Assembly (NCBI GenBank): GCA_938074045.1
Contig: CALJGI010000011.1
Coordinates: 1-64,000, forward strand
Length of the DNA stretch: 64,000 nucleotides
Direction of reading: 5' to 3'
Source of the DNA: an uncultured Halieaceae bacterium
Lineage (GTDB): Bacteria; Pseudomonadota; Gammaproteobacteria; Pseudomonadales; Halieaceae
Both the position numbers and the translations under genes were made by a program. Shown piece by piece: positions 19,043 through 28,020 of this stretch. Position 1 is the first letter of the stretch; every line of letters starts with the position of its first letter. The notes under the pieces are model-generated. The model did no database searches. It was not told the origin of the DNA and saw only the letters and a list, made by a program, of their open reading frames with translations.

Positions 19043-19960
19043 ATGAGCAACAGCACCCACAGCTTCAGGCAGGATGAGCGCAATGCCGACATCCTGATCA
19101 ACATCAATGGAGAACTATTACACAGGGATAAGGCTGTGGTCTCCGTATTCGACAGCGGCTTTATTCTGGGTGATGGTATCTGGGAGGGCCTGCGTGTTCA
19201 CGGAGGCCGAATACCATTTCTCAATCGGCACCTCAAACGCCTATGGGAAGGCGCAATGGCGCTGGATCTGGACCTGGTTATCTCGCAACAGGATCTGACA
19301 GAGCGGCTGTATGGGACACTGGAGGCCAACCACATGGTAGAGGACGTACATATCAGACTGATGGTGACCCGTGGCTTGAAAGCAACCCCCTACCAGGATC
19401 CCGCGGTCACCATCGGGGGACCGACCATTGTTATCATTCCCGAGTACAAGACCCCTGACCCTGAAATACTGACCCGCGGCATTCGTCTTTACACAGTCTA
19501 TGTGCGACGAGGCTACGCCGATGTCCAGGACCCCAGAATCAATAGTCACTCCAAACTCAATTGCATTTTTGGCTGTATCCAGGCGAGCAAGGCAGGGTAT
19601 GACGAGGCTTTGATGCTGGACCCTCACGGTCATGTCGCCACCTGCAATTCCACCCACTTTTTTATCGTGCGCGAGGGAGAGGTCTGGACCTCCAGTGGGG
19701 ATTATTGTCTGGATGGCATAACCCGCCGCAACGTCATCAATCTATGCCGGGACGCAGGCATTCCAGTGTATGAGAAGAATTTCTCCGTATCCCAGGCCTA
19801 CGGCGCAGAAGAATCATTTGTCACAGGCACCTTTGCCGGCCTCACACCGGTGATTGATATCGACGGCCGCCGGATTGGCGAGGGATCACTGGGACCCGTC
19901 ACCGCACGACTGCAGAGTTTGTACCGCGACGTGATTGCCCGTGAGTGCCAATCCGCGTGA
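19043..19960 (+). CDS. Class IV PLP aminotransferase (branched-chain/D-amino-acid type)
   Basis: A 305-residue enzyme, normal size for fold-type IV transaminases. Recognisable parts are VFDSGFILGDGIWEGLRV (residues about 38-55), the PLP-lysine region RINSHSKLN, the glycine loop ALMLDPHGHVATCNSTHFF and the closing SFVTGTFAGLTPV. The start at 19043 is preferred over one 132 bases upstream because the latter adds no family sequence and GGAAT precedes this ATG. It overlaps the next gene by four bases (GTGA). Substrate unknown; branched-chain amino acid aminotransferase-like annotations are usual for relatives. Confidence 0.85.
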   Translation: MSNSTHSFRQDERNADILININGELLHRDKAVVSVFDSGFILGDGIWEGLRVHGGRIPFLNRHLKRLWEGAMALDLDLVISQQDLTERLYGTLEANHMVEDVHIRLMVTRGLKATPYQDPAVTIGGPTIVIIPEYKTPDPEILTRGIRLYTVYVRRGYADVQDPRINSHSKLNCIFGCIQASKAGYDEALMLDPHGHVATCNSTHFFIVREGEVWTSSGDYCLDGITRRNVINLCRDAGIPVYEKNFSVSQAYGAEESFVTGTFAGLTPVIDIDGRRIGEGSLGPVTARLQSLYRDVIARECQSA

Positions 19961-20685
19961 CCAAAAGGATCGCCATGTGGTCAGGACCTCGGAACATTTC
20001 CACCGCCATGATGCGCAGCTGGGAAAATCGGCCAGACTGCACCGTCGTCGATGAACCATTTTATGCTTGTTACCTGCGTGAATCTGGTCAACTCCACCCT
20101 GCGCGAGAAGCCATACTGGCTGCAATGCCAACAGCCCGGGATACCGTCATAACCTCTTTGACGGTGGACGACCCGGGATCTGAATTGCAGTACCAGAAAC
20201 ACATGACTCATCACATGCCTGACGGCACCGATTTGTCCTGGTGCGCCGCCCTGCACCACTGTTTTCTTATCCGCGATCCAAGGGAGGTAATCGCCTCTTA
20301 TCTGGAGAAAATGCCCACGGTCTCCAGTGCTGATATCGGCATTGTTCGACAGGCAGCTCTGTTTAAAGAAATCCGTGAGGTTAACGGTCGCAGTCCACTC
20401 GTCATAGACTCCAATGATGTCAAAAGACAGCCCAGGGAAATACTGACAAACCTGTGCTCGGCATTGAATATTCCGTTTGCACCCGAACGCATGCTGCAGT
20501 GGCCGGCGGGCCGACGCGACAGCGATGGTGTATGGGCAGACCACTGGTATCAATCGGTGGAAAAATCCACAGGGTTTGCACCTTATACCCCGCGCCAGAT
20601 TCAACTCTCCGCGGCCGCCGAGGAGCTGGCCAAGGCCATGTATCCCTACTACGAAGAGCTGGCGCGACACAAAATCGTTCCCTAG
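19957..20685 (+). CDS. Sulfotransferase-like P-loop protein coupled to the aminotransferase
   Basis: A 242-residue protein. The start at GTG 19957 overlaps the aminotransferase stop and gives the usual opening VTKRIAMWSGPRNISTAMM; a GTG twelve bases earlier is the alternative. The SGPRNIST segment is the phosphosulfate-type P-loop, and HHCFLIRDPREVIASY is the second sulfotransferase-type motif, where Arg and Ser contact the 3'-phosphate in true sulfotransferases. Relatives are often encoded beside class IV aminotransferases, so a joint reaction is likely. Whether it transfers sulfate is unproven. Confidence 0.75.
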   Translation: MTKRIAMWSGPRNISTAMMRSWENRPDCTVVDEPFYACYLRESGQLHPAREAILAAMPTARDTVITSLTVDDPGSELQYQKHMTHHMPDGTDLSWCAALHHCFLIRDPREVIASYLEKMPTVSSADIGIVRQAALFKEIREVNGRSPLVIDSNDVKRQPREILTNLCSALNIPFAPERMLQWPAGRRDSDGVWADHWYQSVEKSTGFAPYTPRQIQLSAAAEELAKAMYPYYEELARHKIVP

Positions 20686-20903
20686 GTTGGCCACCGACCA
20701 AGAGGTCCCTCTCCGGCCGGTCCAGTCGGCGCGGCACACAGGCGATGGGTAGAACGGTGCTTGCCTTCATGGTGCTGGACGCATTTTATGCACTCATGCT
20801 CACGGCTTTCCTGCTAAACTGCAGCGTTCCGCTAACCATCAGATGGTGGAAGTCGCACTACGGGACGGCTGTCACCGGAAAACTGTAAAAAGGCGAAGTT
20901 TCA

Positions 20904-21590
20904 ATGCTATTGAATGGAAAGACTGTGGCGATTACCGGCGCCAATGGAAACCTTGGAAGGGCTATCGTCGCTCGGGCTCTGCAGGCCGGCGCCAACATCA
21001 GATTGCTGGATCTGGAATTCGAAAGCGGCTATGTGGAAGGCCTGCCTGCCACTACAAGCTGCCACGAAATAAACCTGCTGGATAATGAAGCCGCTGTCAG
21101 CTGCATTGCGGGGCTGGGCCCGCTTGACGGACTGTGCAACGCCGCGGGAGGATTTGATATGGGAACGGCTGCTCACGAAACCAGCGATCAGCAATGGTCC
21201 CGGATGTTTGATCTGAATGTGCGCACCATGCTGAATGCCTGTCGCGGAGCGGTGCCAGGAATGATCTCCCAGGGCCGTGGCTGTATCGTCAATATAGGTG
21301 CCGCAGGAGCATTGTCAGGAGCAGCACTGATGGCCCCTTACATCGCATCCAAATCCGCAGTAATGCGTACCACCGAGTCCATGTCGGAGGAGTTGAAATC
21401 AGCGGGTATCAACGTGAATAGCGTTATGCCCAGCGTGATTGACACCCCTCAGAACAGGGGAGCCATGCCGGACGCGGATACGACCGAGTGGGTCAGTCCG
21501 GAGCAGTTAGCCAATGCCATTTGTTTTCTGTTGTCCGACGAGGCAAGCGGGATACACGGCGCAAATATTCCGGTCAAAAACCTGGCCTGA
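20904..21590 (+). CDS. Short-chain dehydrogenase/reductase
   Basis: A 228-residue SDR. The cofactor motif TGANGNLG is at about residues 10-17, the NAG-like segment is CNAAGG, and the catalytic YxxxK is YIASK at about 148-152. The usual catalytic Ser stands in a GAAGALSG context, so its position is unclear. The tail keeps the INVNSVMPSVIDTP motif. A gap of about 220 bases with no convincing gene separates it from the sulfotransferase-like gene; the ribosome site is AAGGCGA. Substrate unknown. Confidence 0.85.
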   Translation: MLLNGKTVAITGANGNLGRAIVARALQAGANIRLLDLEFESGYVEGLPATTSCHEINLLDNEAAVSCIAGLGPLDGLCNAAGGFDMGTAAHETSDQQWSRMFDLNVRTMLNACRGAVPGMISQGRGCIVNIGAAGALSGAALMAPYIASKSAVMRTTESMSEELKSAGINVNSVMPSVIDTPQNRGAMPDADTTEWVSPEQLANAICFLLSDEASGIHGANIPVKNLA

Positions 21591-21703
21591 CTTAGACCAA
21601 ACTCATTTCCACTCCGATGCACCCAAAAAAATTGCTGAATGATCGAAGCGTGGAGGATCGCCTTAACCCGGGTGTTTCGTCATTCTGCTCTCTGGAATCT
21701 GTT

Positions 21704-23554
21704 ATGCACAAATATGTTCTTGTTTTTCTGTTAGGCCTGTTACCACTCACCACCCAGGCCACCGAACGCGTCTTGCTATGGGGTGACACACACTTGCACA
21801 CCACGTATTCCTCGGACGCTTACACCAATGCCAATCTGACCGCGGGACCGGACACTGCACTGCGCTATGCCCGTGGGTTACCTGTGATTCATCCCTATCA
21901 TCGGGCGCGCGTTCAGATTGATACGCCGCTGGATTTTCTTGTGGTTTCCGATCATGCCGAGCTGCTGGGCGTCATCCGCAAGATTCACCGGGATGGCGTC
22001 AACACTGCGGGCTTGGGACCCTGGGACTCCCTTAAAGCCTATTTTGCAGACTGGTATGTCAGCCGAGCCATCGACAACGGCGAAGGTCGCAAGGCTTTCA
22101 GCGGCATATTGCCCGAACCGATTGATCCGCGGGAAGCGGCAAATTCCAGCGCTACAACAGATGGTATCAGTATTATTCCGAACATGCTGCCAACCCAGAT
22201 CGATACCTGGCGCAGTATTACCGACACTGTCGAAGAATATAATGAGCCAGGCACCTTCACCGCTCTGATCGGTTGGGAATGGAGCTCAATTCCCGGCGGA
22301 GCAAACCTGCACCGCATAGTTGTTACCGACAGCGACGCAAGCACAGCACAGACCTATCAACCCTTCGGGCTGGACGACAGCCCCTACCCGGAAGATTTGT
22401 GGGGCTTTCTCGAGGAGACCAGCCAGGCAACCGGGGCGCGGTTTCTGGCCATCCCCCATAACTCAAATATTTCCAAAGGCTTTATGTTTGATGAAACTTC
22501 ATTACGCGGGCAGGACATTGACAAGGACTATGCAGAACGTCGGAGACGGTGGGAACCAGTGGTTGAGATAACACAGATCAAAGGGGATTCCGAAACCCAC
22601 CCCGACCTGTCACCAAAGGATGAGTTCGCCGAGTTTGAATCCTACCCCTTCTACATCCAAAAAGGATACACCCCCTACAAAGCGCACCCGGGTGACTACG
22701 TGCGCAGCGCACTGAAGCGCGGTCTTGAACTTGAAAACAAGGTCGGGGTCAATCCGTACCAGTTCGGTCTGATCGGTTCAACTGACTCGCACACCGCCTT
22801 GGCCAGCGCCGAGGAAGCCAACTTCTGGGGCAAACTCGCTACAGACTCCATCCCGGAAAACAAAACCCGTACACTCCGCCCGCAATATCCCAGTTCCAGT
22901 GGCTGGGCCATGTCAGCTTCAGGGCTGGCTGCCGTGTGGGCCGAAACGAATACCCGAGAGGCCATTCTCGACGCGATGAAACGGCGGGAAGTATACGCCA
23001 CCACCGGACCGCGTATTGGTCTGCGCTTTTTCGGCGGCGGCGACCTCTCCGGCATCGACGCTCAGTCTGGCGATCTCTATCGACAGGCGACTGAGGCAGG
23101 TGTAGCCATGGGAGGCGAACTCGGGAATCTGGAGAAAGCCCCGCAATTTCTGGTACTCGCATCCCGTGATCCCGGCGGCGCAAACCTGGACCGCATTCAG
23201 ATCGTAAAAGGCTGGCACAACGGGGAGCAAGTGGAGGAGAAGGTCTTTGACGTAGCCTGGTCGGATGAACGTCGGATGGTGAATGGCTCACTGGAGTCCG
23301 TGGGCAGCTCGGTGGATATCGCCACCGGCGCTTACACCAATGAGATCGGTGCGCCGCATTTGCATGCAACCTGGAGCGACCCCGAATTCGATTCTGCACA
23401 AGCTGCCTTTTACTATATTCGCGTCCTGCAGATTCCCACGCCAAGGCACTCGCTGCTGGACGCTCTGGCACTGGGACTAGATCATGCCGAAGGCCAGCCG
23501 GACACAATCCAGGAACGCGCCTATTCCTCACCCATCTGGTATCAACCCAACTAA
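21704..23554 (+). CDS. Secreted DUF3604 protein (PHP-like metallohydrolase fold)
   Basis: A 616-residue protein with a signal peptide (KYVLVFLLGLLPLTTQA). Motifs match DUF3604, which is related to PHP phosphoesterases: WGDTHLHTTYSSDA at the mature N-terminus, VVSDHAELLG, the long conserved GWEWSSIPGGANLHRIV, and GSTDSHTAL. These supply the His and Asp residues expected for a metal centre. I chose the ATG at 21704 because it gives a proper signal peptide; the frame is open 87 bases further upstream. Members are exported and of unknown substrate. The crotonase gene follows after 9 bases and is probably co-transcribed. Confidence 0.8.
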   Translation: MHKYVLVFLLGLLPLTTQATERVLLWGDTHLHTTYSSDAYTNANLTAGPDTALRYARGLPVIHPYHRARVQIDTPLDFLVVSDHAELLGVIRKIHRDGVNTAGLGPWDSLKAYFADWYVSRAIDNGEGRKAFSGILPEPIDPREAANSSATTDGISIIPNMLPTQIDTWRSITDTVEEYNEPGTFTALIGWEWSSIPGGANLHRIVVTDSDASTAQTYQPFGLDDSPYPEDLWGFLEETSQATGARFLAIPHNSNISKGFMFDETSLRGQDIDKDYAERRRRWEPVVEITQIKGDSETHPDLSPKDEFAEFESYPFYIQKGYTPYKAHPGDYVRSALKRGLELENKVGVNPYQFGLIGSTDSHTALASAEEANFWGKLATDSIPENKTRTLRPQYPSSSGWAMSASGLAAVWAETNTREAILDAMKRREVYATTGPRIGLRFFGGGDLSGIDAQSGDLYRQATEAGVAMGGELGNLEKAPQFLVLASRDPGGANLDRIQIVKGWHNGEQVEEKVFDVAWSDERRMVNGSLESVGSSVDIATGAYTNEIGAPHLHATWSDPEFDSAQAAFYYIRVLQIPTPRHSLLDALALGLDHAEGQPDTIQERAYSSPIWYQPN

Positions 23555-23563
23555 GGATTTGAA

Positions 23564-24439
23564 ATGCCCTACGAGACCATCAAATACGAACTGGACAAGC
23601 GCATCCTCACCATCACGCTGAACCGTCCGGAGAAGCTAAATGCCTTTACCATCGAAATGTCCGAAGAACTGATTGATGCGTTTACCAGGGCGAGCGCTGA
23701 TGACGCCGTGGGCGCAATCGTAGTCACCGGTGAGGGCCGCGCGTTCTGCGCGGGCATGGATCTTTCAGTGCGGGGAAATCGTTTTGGGCTGGACGACGAC
23801 GCCAAGCCAACCCTCGAGGACATGAACAATCGTCTGGACGACCCCCACATTGAACAGGGTGTGAGAGATAGCGGCGGCCGCGTGACCCTCGCCATATACG
23901 AATGCAACAAACCCGTCATCGCGGCCATCAATGGTCCGGCCGTTGGGATAGGCGCTACTATGACCTGTGCAATGGACGTAAGGTATGCTTCGGAAAGTGC
24001 AAAAATAGGGTTTGTATTCAATAAGATAGGGCTTGTTCCTGAGGCCTGTTCTAGTTGGTTTTTGCCCCGCATAGTGGGCATGGGTAAAGCGCTGGAATGG
24101 ATTTATCGAGCGGATGTTATGCCGGCTGATGAACTGCTGCAGGGAGGTCTGCTCTCCGCTGTGGTACCAGCCGATGACTTGCTGGATAAGGCCTATGAGT
24201 TAGCGAATACACTGGCGCAACGCAGCCCAGTGGCAATCGCTATCACCCGCCAGATGCTGTACAGGAATGCCTCCGCACCCCACCCTATGGAGGCCCACAA
24301 GCTGGACTCCCTGGGTATCTTCTATACGAATCAGATTGGTGCGCGTGAAGGGATCAAGGCCTTTCTGGAAAAGCGCGACCCCGTCTATGCCGACACCATT
24401 TCCCAGGATATGCCGGATTTTTATCCCTGGTGGAAATAG
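23564..24439 (+). CDS. Enoyl-CoA hydratase/isomerase (crotonase) family protein
   Basis: A 291-residue crotonase. It has the opening ITLNRPEKLNAF, the first oxyanion-hole region GRAFCAGMDLS (about residues 64-74) and the second NGPAVGIGATMTC. The IGFVFNKIGLVPEACSSWFLPR stretch, read in parts, carries Glu at one of the usual catalytic positions. It should act on an acyl-CoA double bond in a degradation pathway. AAGGAT precedes the ATG. It follows the DUF3604 gene and converges on the P450 gene. Confidence 0.88.
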   Translation: MPYETIKYELDKRILTITLNRPEKLNAFTIEMSEELIDAFTRASADDAVGAIVVTGEGRAFCAGMDLSVRGNRFGLDDDAKPTLEDMNNRLDDPHIEQGVRDSGGRVTLAIYECNKPVIAAINGPAVGIGATMTCAMDVRYASESAKIGFVFNKIGLVPEACSSWFLPRIVGMGKALEWIYRADVMPADELLQGGLLSAVVPADDLLDKAYELANTLAQRSPVAIAITRQMLYRNASAPHPMEAHKLDSLGIFYTNQIGAREGIKAFLEKRDPVYADTISQDMPDFYPWWK

Positions 24440-24475
24440 CGAACTGAAGCGCTGATGATACAGGTGACCCCGCCG

Positions 24476-25711
24476 TTACTGAGGGGTCACCACATCAAAC
24501 GCTATCGGCATGGACTTGATGCCACTGATGAAGTTCGATCGCAACCAGTTTACTTCGCCATTCAGGCGCGGATTGCGGATGTGCAAGAGTATCTCTTCAA
24601 AGATTACCTTCAGTTCCAAACGAGCCAGATGAGAACCGAGGCAAAAGTGTTCCCCGATGCCAAAGGCGCGGTGATTGTTGCGCACATCCTCGCGCTGCGC
24701 TCGGGAGATATCAAATGTATCACCATCGGTGAAGACGGCTTCATCGGCACTGGCTGAACCGTAAAACATCTCTACCTTATCCCCCGCCTTGATCTGTTTG
24801 CCACCCAGCTCTACATCCTCCATGGCTGTGCGACGGAAGGCGATGACCGCCGGGTTATAGCGCAGAAACTCCTCAATCGCTCCCTCCAGCAGTTCTGGAT
24901 TATCTACCAGCTGCTGATATTGCTCGGGGTTTTCCATCAACAGCCGCATACCGTGACTGGTCACAGTGCGCGTGGTTTCGTTGCCGGCAACAATCAACAA
25001 GAGAAAAAAGTGACAAAATTCCTCTTCGGTCAGCGGTTCATCTTCAACCGTACCGTTGAGTAGGACGTTGACGATATCGTCCTTCGGGTTCGCCTTGTGT
25101 TCCACCGACAGGGCCTGGGCCATAAAAAACATTTCAGCCATGGCCATGGTGCCGTCTTCTTCCGTGGTAGTCAGTTCCGGATCATCCATGCCCAACATGA
25201 TATTAGTCAGCTCAAAAAGACGCTTGCGTTGATCCAGCGGGACCCCCATCAACTCACAAATGGCAATGAGAGGGAGTTCGGAGGCAATATCTTCTACAAA
25301 CTCACACTCACCACCCACGATAGCTTTGCCCACGATATCCCTGGCAATCTCCTCGAAACGCTCGGTGTACGCATCCACTGCTTTTGGCGTAAACGCTTTA
25401 CGCACCAGTCGTCGGAACTTCAAATGGTGGGGAGGGTCCATATTGATCATCTGATTGCGCATCAGTCCGAGGCGCTCTTCATCAGATTCATGCAGCAGAC
25501 AGCTCTTCTCTTCGGAAGAAAACAACTTGGGGTTCTTCGAAATGAAATCGAGATCAGCCTGTTTGGTTACCGCCCAGAATCCCACCCCCTGCTCTGGGTC
25601 CTCATGCCAGTAGACTGGCTCCTCATTTCTCAGGTATCGATACTGGTCACGGGGAATTCCCCCCTGATAAGTTTCGGGTGACGCCAAATCAATGTGTGGG
25701 CAACCGGTCAT
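24476..25711 (-). CDS. Cytochrome P450
   Basis: A 411-residue soluble bacterial P450. The oxygen-activation motif is AGNETTR in helix I, the ExxR motif is EEFLR, and the heme-binding loop FGIGEHFCLGSHLARLE places the axial thiolate at Cys357. The size and the absence of a membrane anchor fit class I P450s that take electrons from a ferredoxin; no ferredoxin partner is adjacent (fdxA is far away). A strong promoter with a palindrome between -35 and -10 lies upstream, implying repression by a dimeric regulator. Substrate unknown; the crotonase and HPPD neighbours suggest a hydrophobic acid or terpenoid. Confidence 0.92.
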   Translation of the reverse strand: MTGCPHIDLASPETYQGGIPRDQYRYLRNEEPVYWHEDPEQGVGFWAVTKQADLDFISKNPKLFSSEEKSCLLHESDEERLGLMRNQMINMDPPHHLKFRRLVRKAFTPKAVDAYTERFEEIARDIVGKAIVGGECEFVEDIASELPLIAICELMGVPLDQRKRLFELTNIMLGMDDPELTTTEEDGTMAMAEMFFMAQALSVEHKANPKDDIVNVLLNGTVEDEPLTEEEFCHFFLLLIVAGNETTRTVTSHGMRLLMENPEQYQQLVDNPELLEGAIEEFLRYNPAVIAFRRTAMEDVELGGKQIKAGDKVEMFYGSASADEAVFTDGDTFDISRAQREDVRNNHRAFGIGEHFCLGSHLARLELKVIFEEILLHIRNPRLNGEVNWLRSNFISGIKSMPIAFDVVTPQ

Positions 25712-25747
25712 AGTGCATCCTCAAGTGGGCAAGAACTCATGGGTTTA

Positions 25748-25775
25748 ACTATAGCCTATTAGGTAATAGTTTCAA
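25748..25775 (-). promoter_or_regulatory. Promoter of the P450 gene with embedded operator
   Basis: On the reverse strand TTGAAA (25775-25770) and TATAGT (25753-25748) are 16 bases apart, close to consensus at both boxes. The P450 ATG lies about 36 bases downstream. The spacer holds the perfect palindrome CTATTAGGTAATAG. Confidence 0.6.
25756..25769. promoter_or_regulatory. Perfect palindrome (operator) inside the P450 promoter spacer
   Basis: CTATTA and TAATAG flank a central GG, a 14-base perfect inverted repeat lying exactly between the -35 and -10 boxes. A bound dimer (TetR, MarR or GntR type) would block RNA polymerase. The regulator is not in the window. Confidence 0.5.
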
Positions 25776-25856
25776 CCGTGAATCATGCCCATCCTGGATG
25801 AAAGTTTTGTTATTCTCAGCAGCATGGGCATACGGACCGCCCTGCCGACCGCTGCG

Positions 25857-26939
25857 CTAGGCTGCGTCTTCGGTCTTGATCACGCCACGCCGGATCTGAT
25901 CGCGCTCTATCGACTCAAACAACGCCTTGAAGTTGCCCTCGCCAAAGCCCTCATCCCGTTTCCGCTGGATAAACTCAAAGAATATGGGGCCTATTACGGT
26001 TTCCGAGAATATCTGCAGAAGCAAGCGGGGGTCTCCGTCTTCGGTTGACCCATCGAGAAGAATACCGCGGCTTTGCAATTCCTCAACCGGCTGGCCGTGC
26101 CCCGGTAATCGGGTTTCCAGCATCTCGTAATAAGTTTCAGGGGGCGCGGTCATAAATGGCAAACCCAGCGCCTTCAGTCTGTCCCAGCACGCGGGCAAAT
26201 CATCACAGGCAAAGGCGATATGCTGAATGCCCTCACCGTTGTAGGCCATGAGATACTCTTCGATCTGCCCTTCCCCACCCGCTTCTTCGTTCAGTGGTAT
26301 ACGAATTTTACCGTCAGGAGCGGTCATGGCCTTGCTGGTGAGACCGGTATATTCGCCTTTAATATCGAAGAACCTGATTTCGCGAAAATTGAACAATTTC
26401 TCGTAATAGCCGGCCCAATATTCCATCCGGCCGCGGTAGACATTGTGAGTCAGGTGATCAATCTCTGTGAAGCCGCAACCGACCGGGCGGCGCTCTACGC
26501 CCTCAAGATAATCAAAGTCGATGTCGTAGATAGAGGTTCCTTCTTTATACCGGTCTACGAGATAGAGAATGGCTCCACCAATGCCGCGAATAGCGGGCAT
26601 TTTGAGTTCCATTGGTCCGACGGGGATGTCGATGGGCTGTGCCCCCAGTTCCAGCGCGCGCGAATACGCGTGATGGGCATTTTTCACCCGGAATGCCATA
26701 CCACATGCTGAAGGACCGTGCTCCTCGGCGTAGTAGGCCGCCGGTGAACCCGGTTCATAATTGATAATGAAATTGATCTCGCCCTGACGCCACAGATCAA
26801 CCTGCTTGGACCGGTGCGTTGCCACATGGGTAAACCCCATCATGGCAAATACTGGTTCCAGCAGACCGCGTTCCGCTGCCGCAAACTCCACAAACTCAAA
26901 CCCGTCCAGGCCCATGGGATTGTCGTAAATATCACTCAT
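25857..26939 (-). CDS. hppD: 4-hydroxyphenylpyruvate dioxygenase
   Basis: A 360-residue enzyme of tyrosine catabolism that converts 4-hydroxyphenylpyruvate to homogentisate. The three iron ligands are visible in their motifs: His in EIDHLTHNV, His in GIQHIAF and Glu in FFEFIQRK. The protein has the two vicinal-oxygen-chelate halves expected. The ATG at 26939 is chosen because AAGGAG lies nine bases before it; an upstream in-frame ATG adds residues that overlap that ribosome site. The divergent neighbour is an Lrp-type regulator, probably controlling it. Homogentisate dioxygenase is not in the window. Confidence 0.93.
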   Translation of the reverse strand: MSDIYDNPMGLDGFEFVEFAAAERGLLEPVFAMMGFTHVATHRSKQVDLWRQGEINFIINYEPGSPAAYYAEEHGPSACGMAFRVKNAHHAYSRALELGAQPIDIPVGPMELKMPAIRGIGGAILYLVDRYKEGTSIYDIDFDYLEGVERRPVGCGFTEIDHLTHNVYRGRMEYWAGYYEKLFNFREIRFFDIKGEYTGLTSKAMTAPDGKIRIPLNEEAGGEGQIEEYLMAYNGEGIQHIAFACDDLPACWDRLKALGLPFMTAPPETYYEMLETRLPGHGQPVEELQSRGILLDGSTEDGDPRLLLQIFSETVIGPIFFEFIQRKRDEGFGEGNFKALFESIERDQIRRGVIKTEDAA

Positions 26940-26987
26940 TCGATCAGACTCCTTAATGTTATTTGACTGCATGGCGGCTCAATTAGA

Positions 26988-27020
26988 AAACCATGATATC
27001 CTCAATATGATGGATGGTTT
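26988..27020. promoter_or_regulatory. Inverted repeat between hppD and its divergent regulator
   Basis: Arms AAACCAT (26988-26994) and ATGGTTT (27014-27020) are perfect 7-base complements separated by 19 bases, with centres about two helical turns apart. The position in the 158-base divergent gap fits an operator for the Lrp-type regulator. Function inferred only. Confidence 0.35.
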
Positions 27021-27097
27021 CTCCTAAAACATTCGAATTTGATTTATCCTATGCATGGTTCTTGCACAAAATAGCTAGTTTATGGAGGTTTCTTCCT

Positions 27098-27559
27098 TTG
27101 AAATTCGATCGAGCCGAACGCGAAATATTGCACGTCCTACAAAGTGAAGGACGAATCTCCAACGTCGACCTGGCTGACCGGGTGGGCCTGTCGGAATCGC
27201 CCTGCTTTCGACGGGTGAAGAAACTGGAAGAAGACGGCGTGATTTCCGGTTACCGCGCCGTGTTGAACCAGCGCAAAATCGGCTTACAGGTAATTGCCTT
27301 TGTGCAGGTATCGCTGGAGCAACAAGACGATGCCAAGCAAAGGGATTTTCTGGCCCGGGTCGAGAGCGAAGAGCACATTATTGAGTGTCACGCCGTCAGT
27401 GGCGGATATGACTATTTGTTGAAGGTGGTCGACTACAGCATGGATCACTTCTCTGAGCTGTGCATGCAGCGGATCTTGAAATTTCCCGGCGTCAAATCAA
27501 TCGAATCACATTTCAGTCTGAAAACTCTGAAACAATCCGGTGCTCTTCCACTGATTTAG
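27098..27559 (+). CDS. Lrp/AsnC family transcriptional regulator
   Basis: A 153-residue regulator. The TTG at 27098 is preferred as start because GGAGG lies nine bases upstream and homologues begin with the KFDRAEREIL helix; an upstream in-frame ATG would add 28 unrelated residues. Winged helix-turn-helix at residues 5-60 (VDLADRVGLSESPCFRRVKKLEEDGVI read in parts), then a RAM domain with ECHAVSGGYDYLLKVV. Divergent from hppD, so it most likely senses an aromatic amino acid or keto acid and controls tyrosine degradation. Confidence 0.88.
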   Translation: MKFDRAEREILHVLQSEGRISNVDLADRVGLSESPCFRRVKKLEEDGVISGYRAVLNQRKIGLQVIAFVQVSLEQQDDAKQRDFLARVESEEHIIECHAVSGGYDYLLKVVDYSMDHFSELCMQRILKFPGVKSIESHFSLKTLKQSGALPLI

Positions 27560-28020
27560 GAATAGACAGAAGGAATATGGACGGCAAGCTGATCCCTGGA
27601 ATAGCCCAAGGATGCTGCCAGAAGTTCCTCCAGACCCAATTCAATACCGTCGGCAATCAGCTGAATATCCGGCACTGCCTAGCCGACCAGTCCATCATGG
27701 GGTGATGTTTCCCAACAGGCACGAATACCGGGACATGACGCAGCATTGGCAAGCGGGCGATCATGTCTCCCGTGCGTCCCAAGATACCCTCCCAATTCAC
27801 CTACTCTCCCACGGGATATCGATCAAATAGATTTTCAGGGTATGCATGAGCGACGTCGGCGTCTCCTGGTAGAGAAAACTGGCGTCACTGCCGTGAAGCC
27901 TGTACATTGCTGAACAAAATCCCGTAATCGCTGCAATCCAAGACTAGCGCGCTGTCTGCAGTCCCTCGACATGTCTGATACCGAGGCCTGCAAGGTGGTC
28001 GAGCCAACATTGATTCCTTT
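27560..28020. other. 461-base gap with decayed coding traces and an inverted copy of dusA sequence
   Basis: No intact gene is visible. On the reverse strand two short frames (about 27816-27673 and 27692-27575) read like protein (RLPMLRHVPVFVPVGKHHP and ADGIELGLEELLAASLGYSR) but are broken by stops and lie in different frames, which suggests a decayed minus-strand gene that I cannot name. Part of this gap (27661-27707) is a reverse-complement near-copy of the dusA 5' coding region. The dusA promoter presumably lies in the right half. Confidence 0.5.
27661..27707 (-). repeat. Inverted partial duplicate of the dusA 5' coding region
   Basis: The reverse complement of this stretch matches 28059-28106 within dusA at 40 of 47 aligned positions with one gap, including a 20-base exact run (27683-27702 against 28065-28084). 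It encodes PMMDWSARQCRIF in place of the DusA PMMDWSDRHCRTF. The arms are separated by about 350 bases. Confidence 0.8.

Noticed and set aside
20745-20888. Short plus-strand frame with a membrane-helix-like stretch between the sulfotransferase-like gene and the SDR
   Set aside because: No ribosome site, no family resemblance, and it is the tail of a longer frame that overlaps the sulfotransferase-like gene; I cannot support it as a gene.
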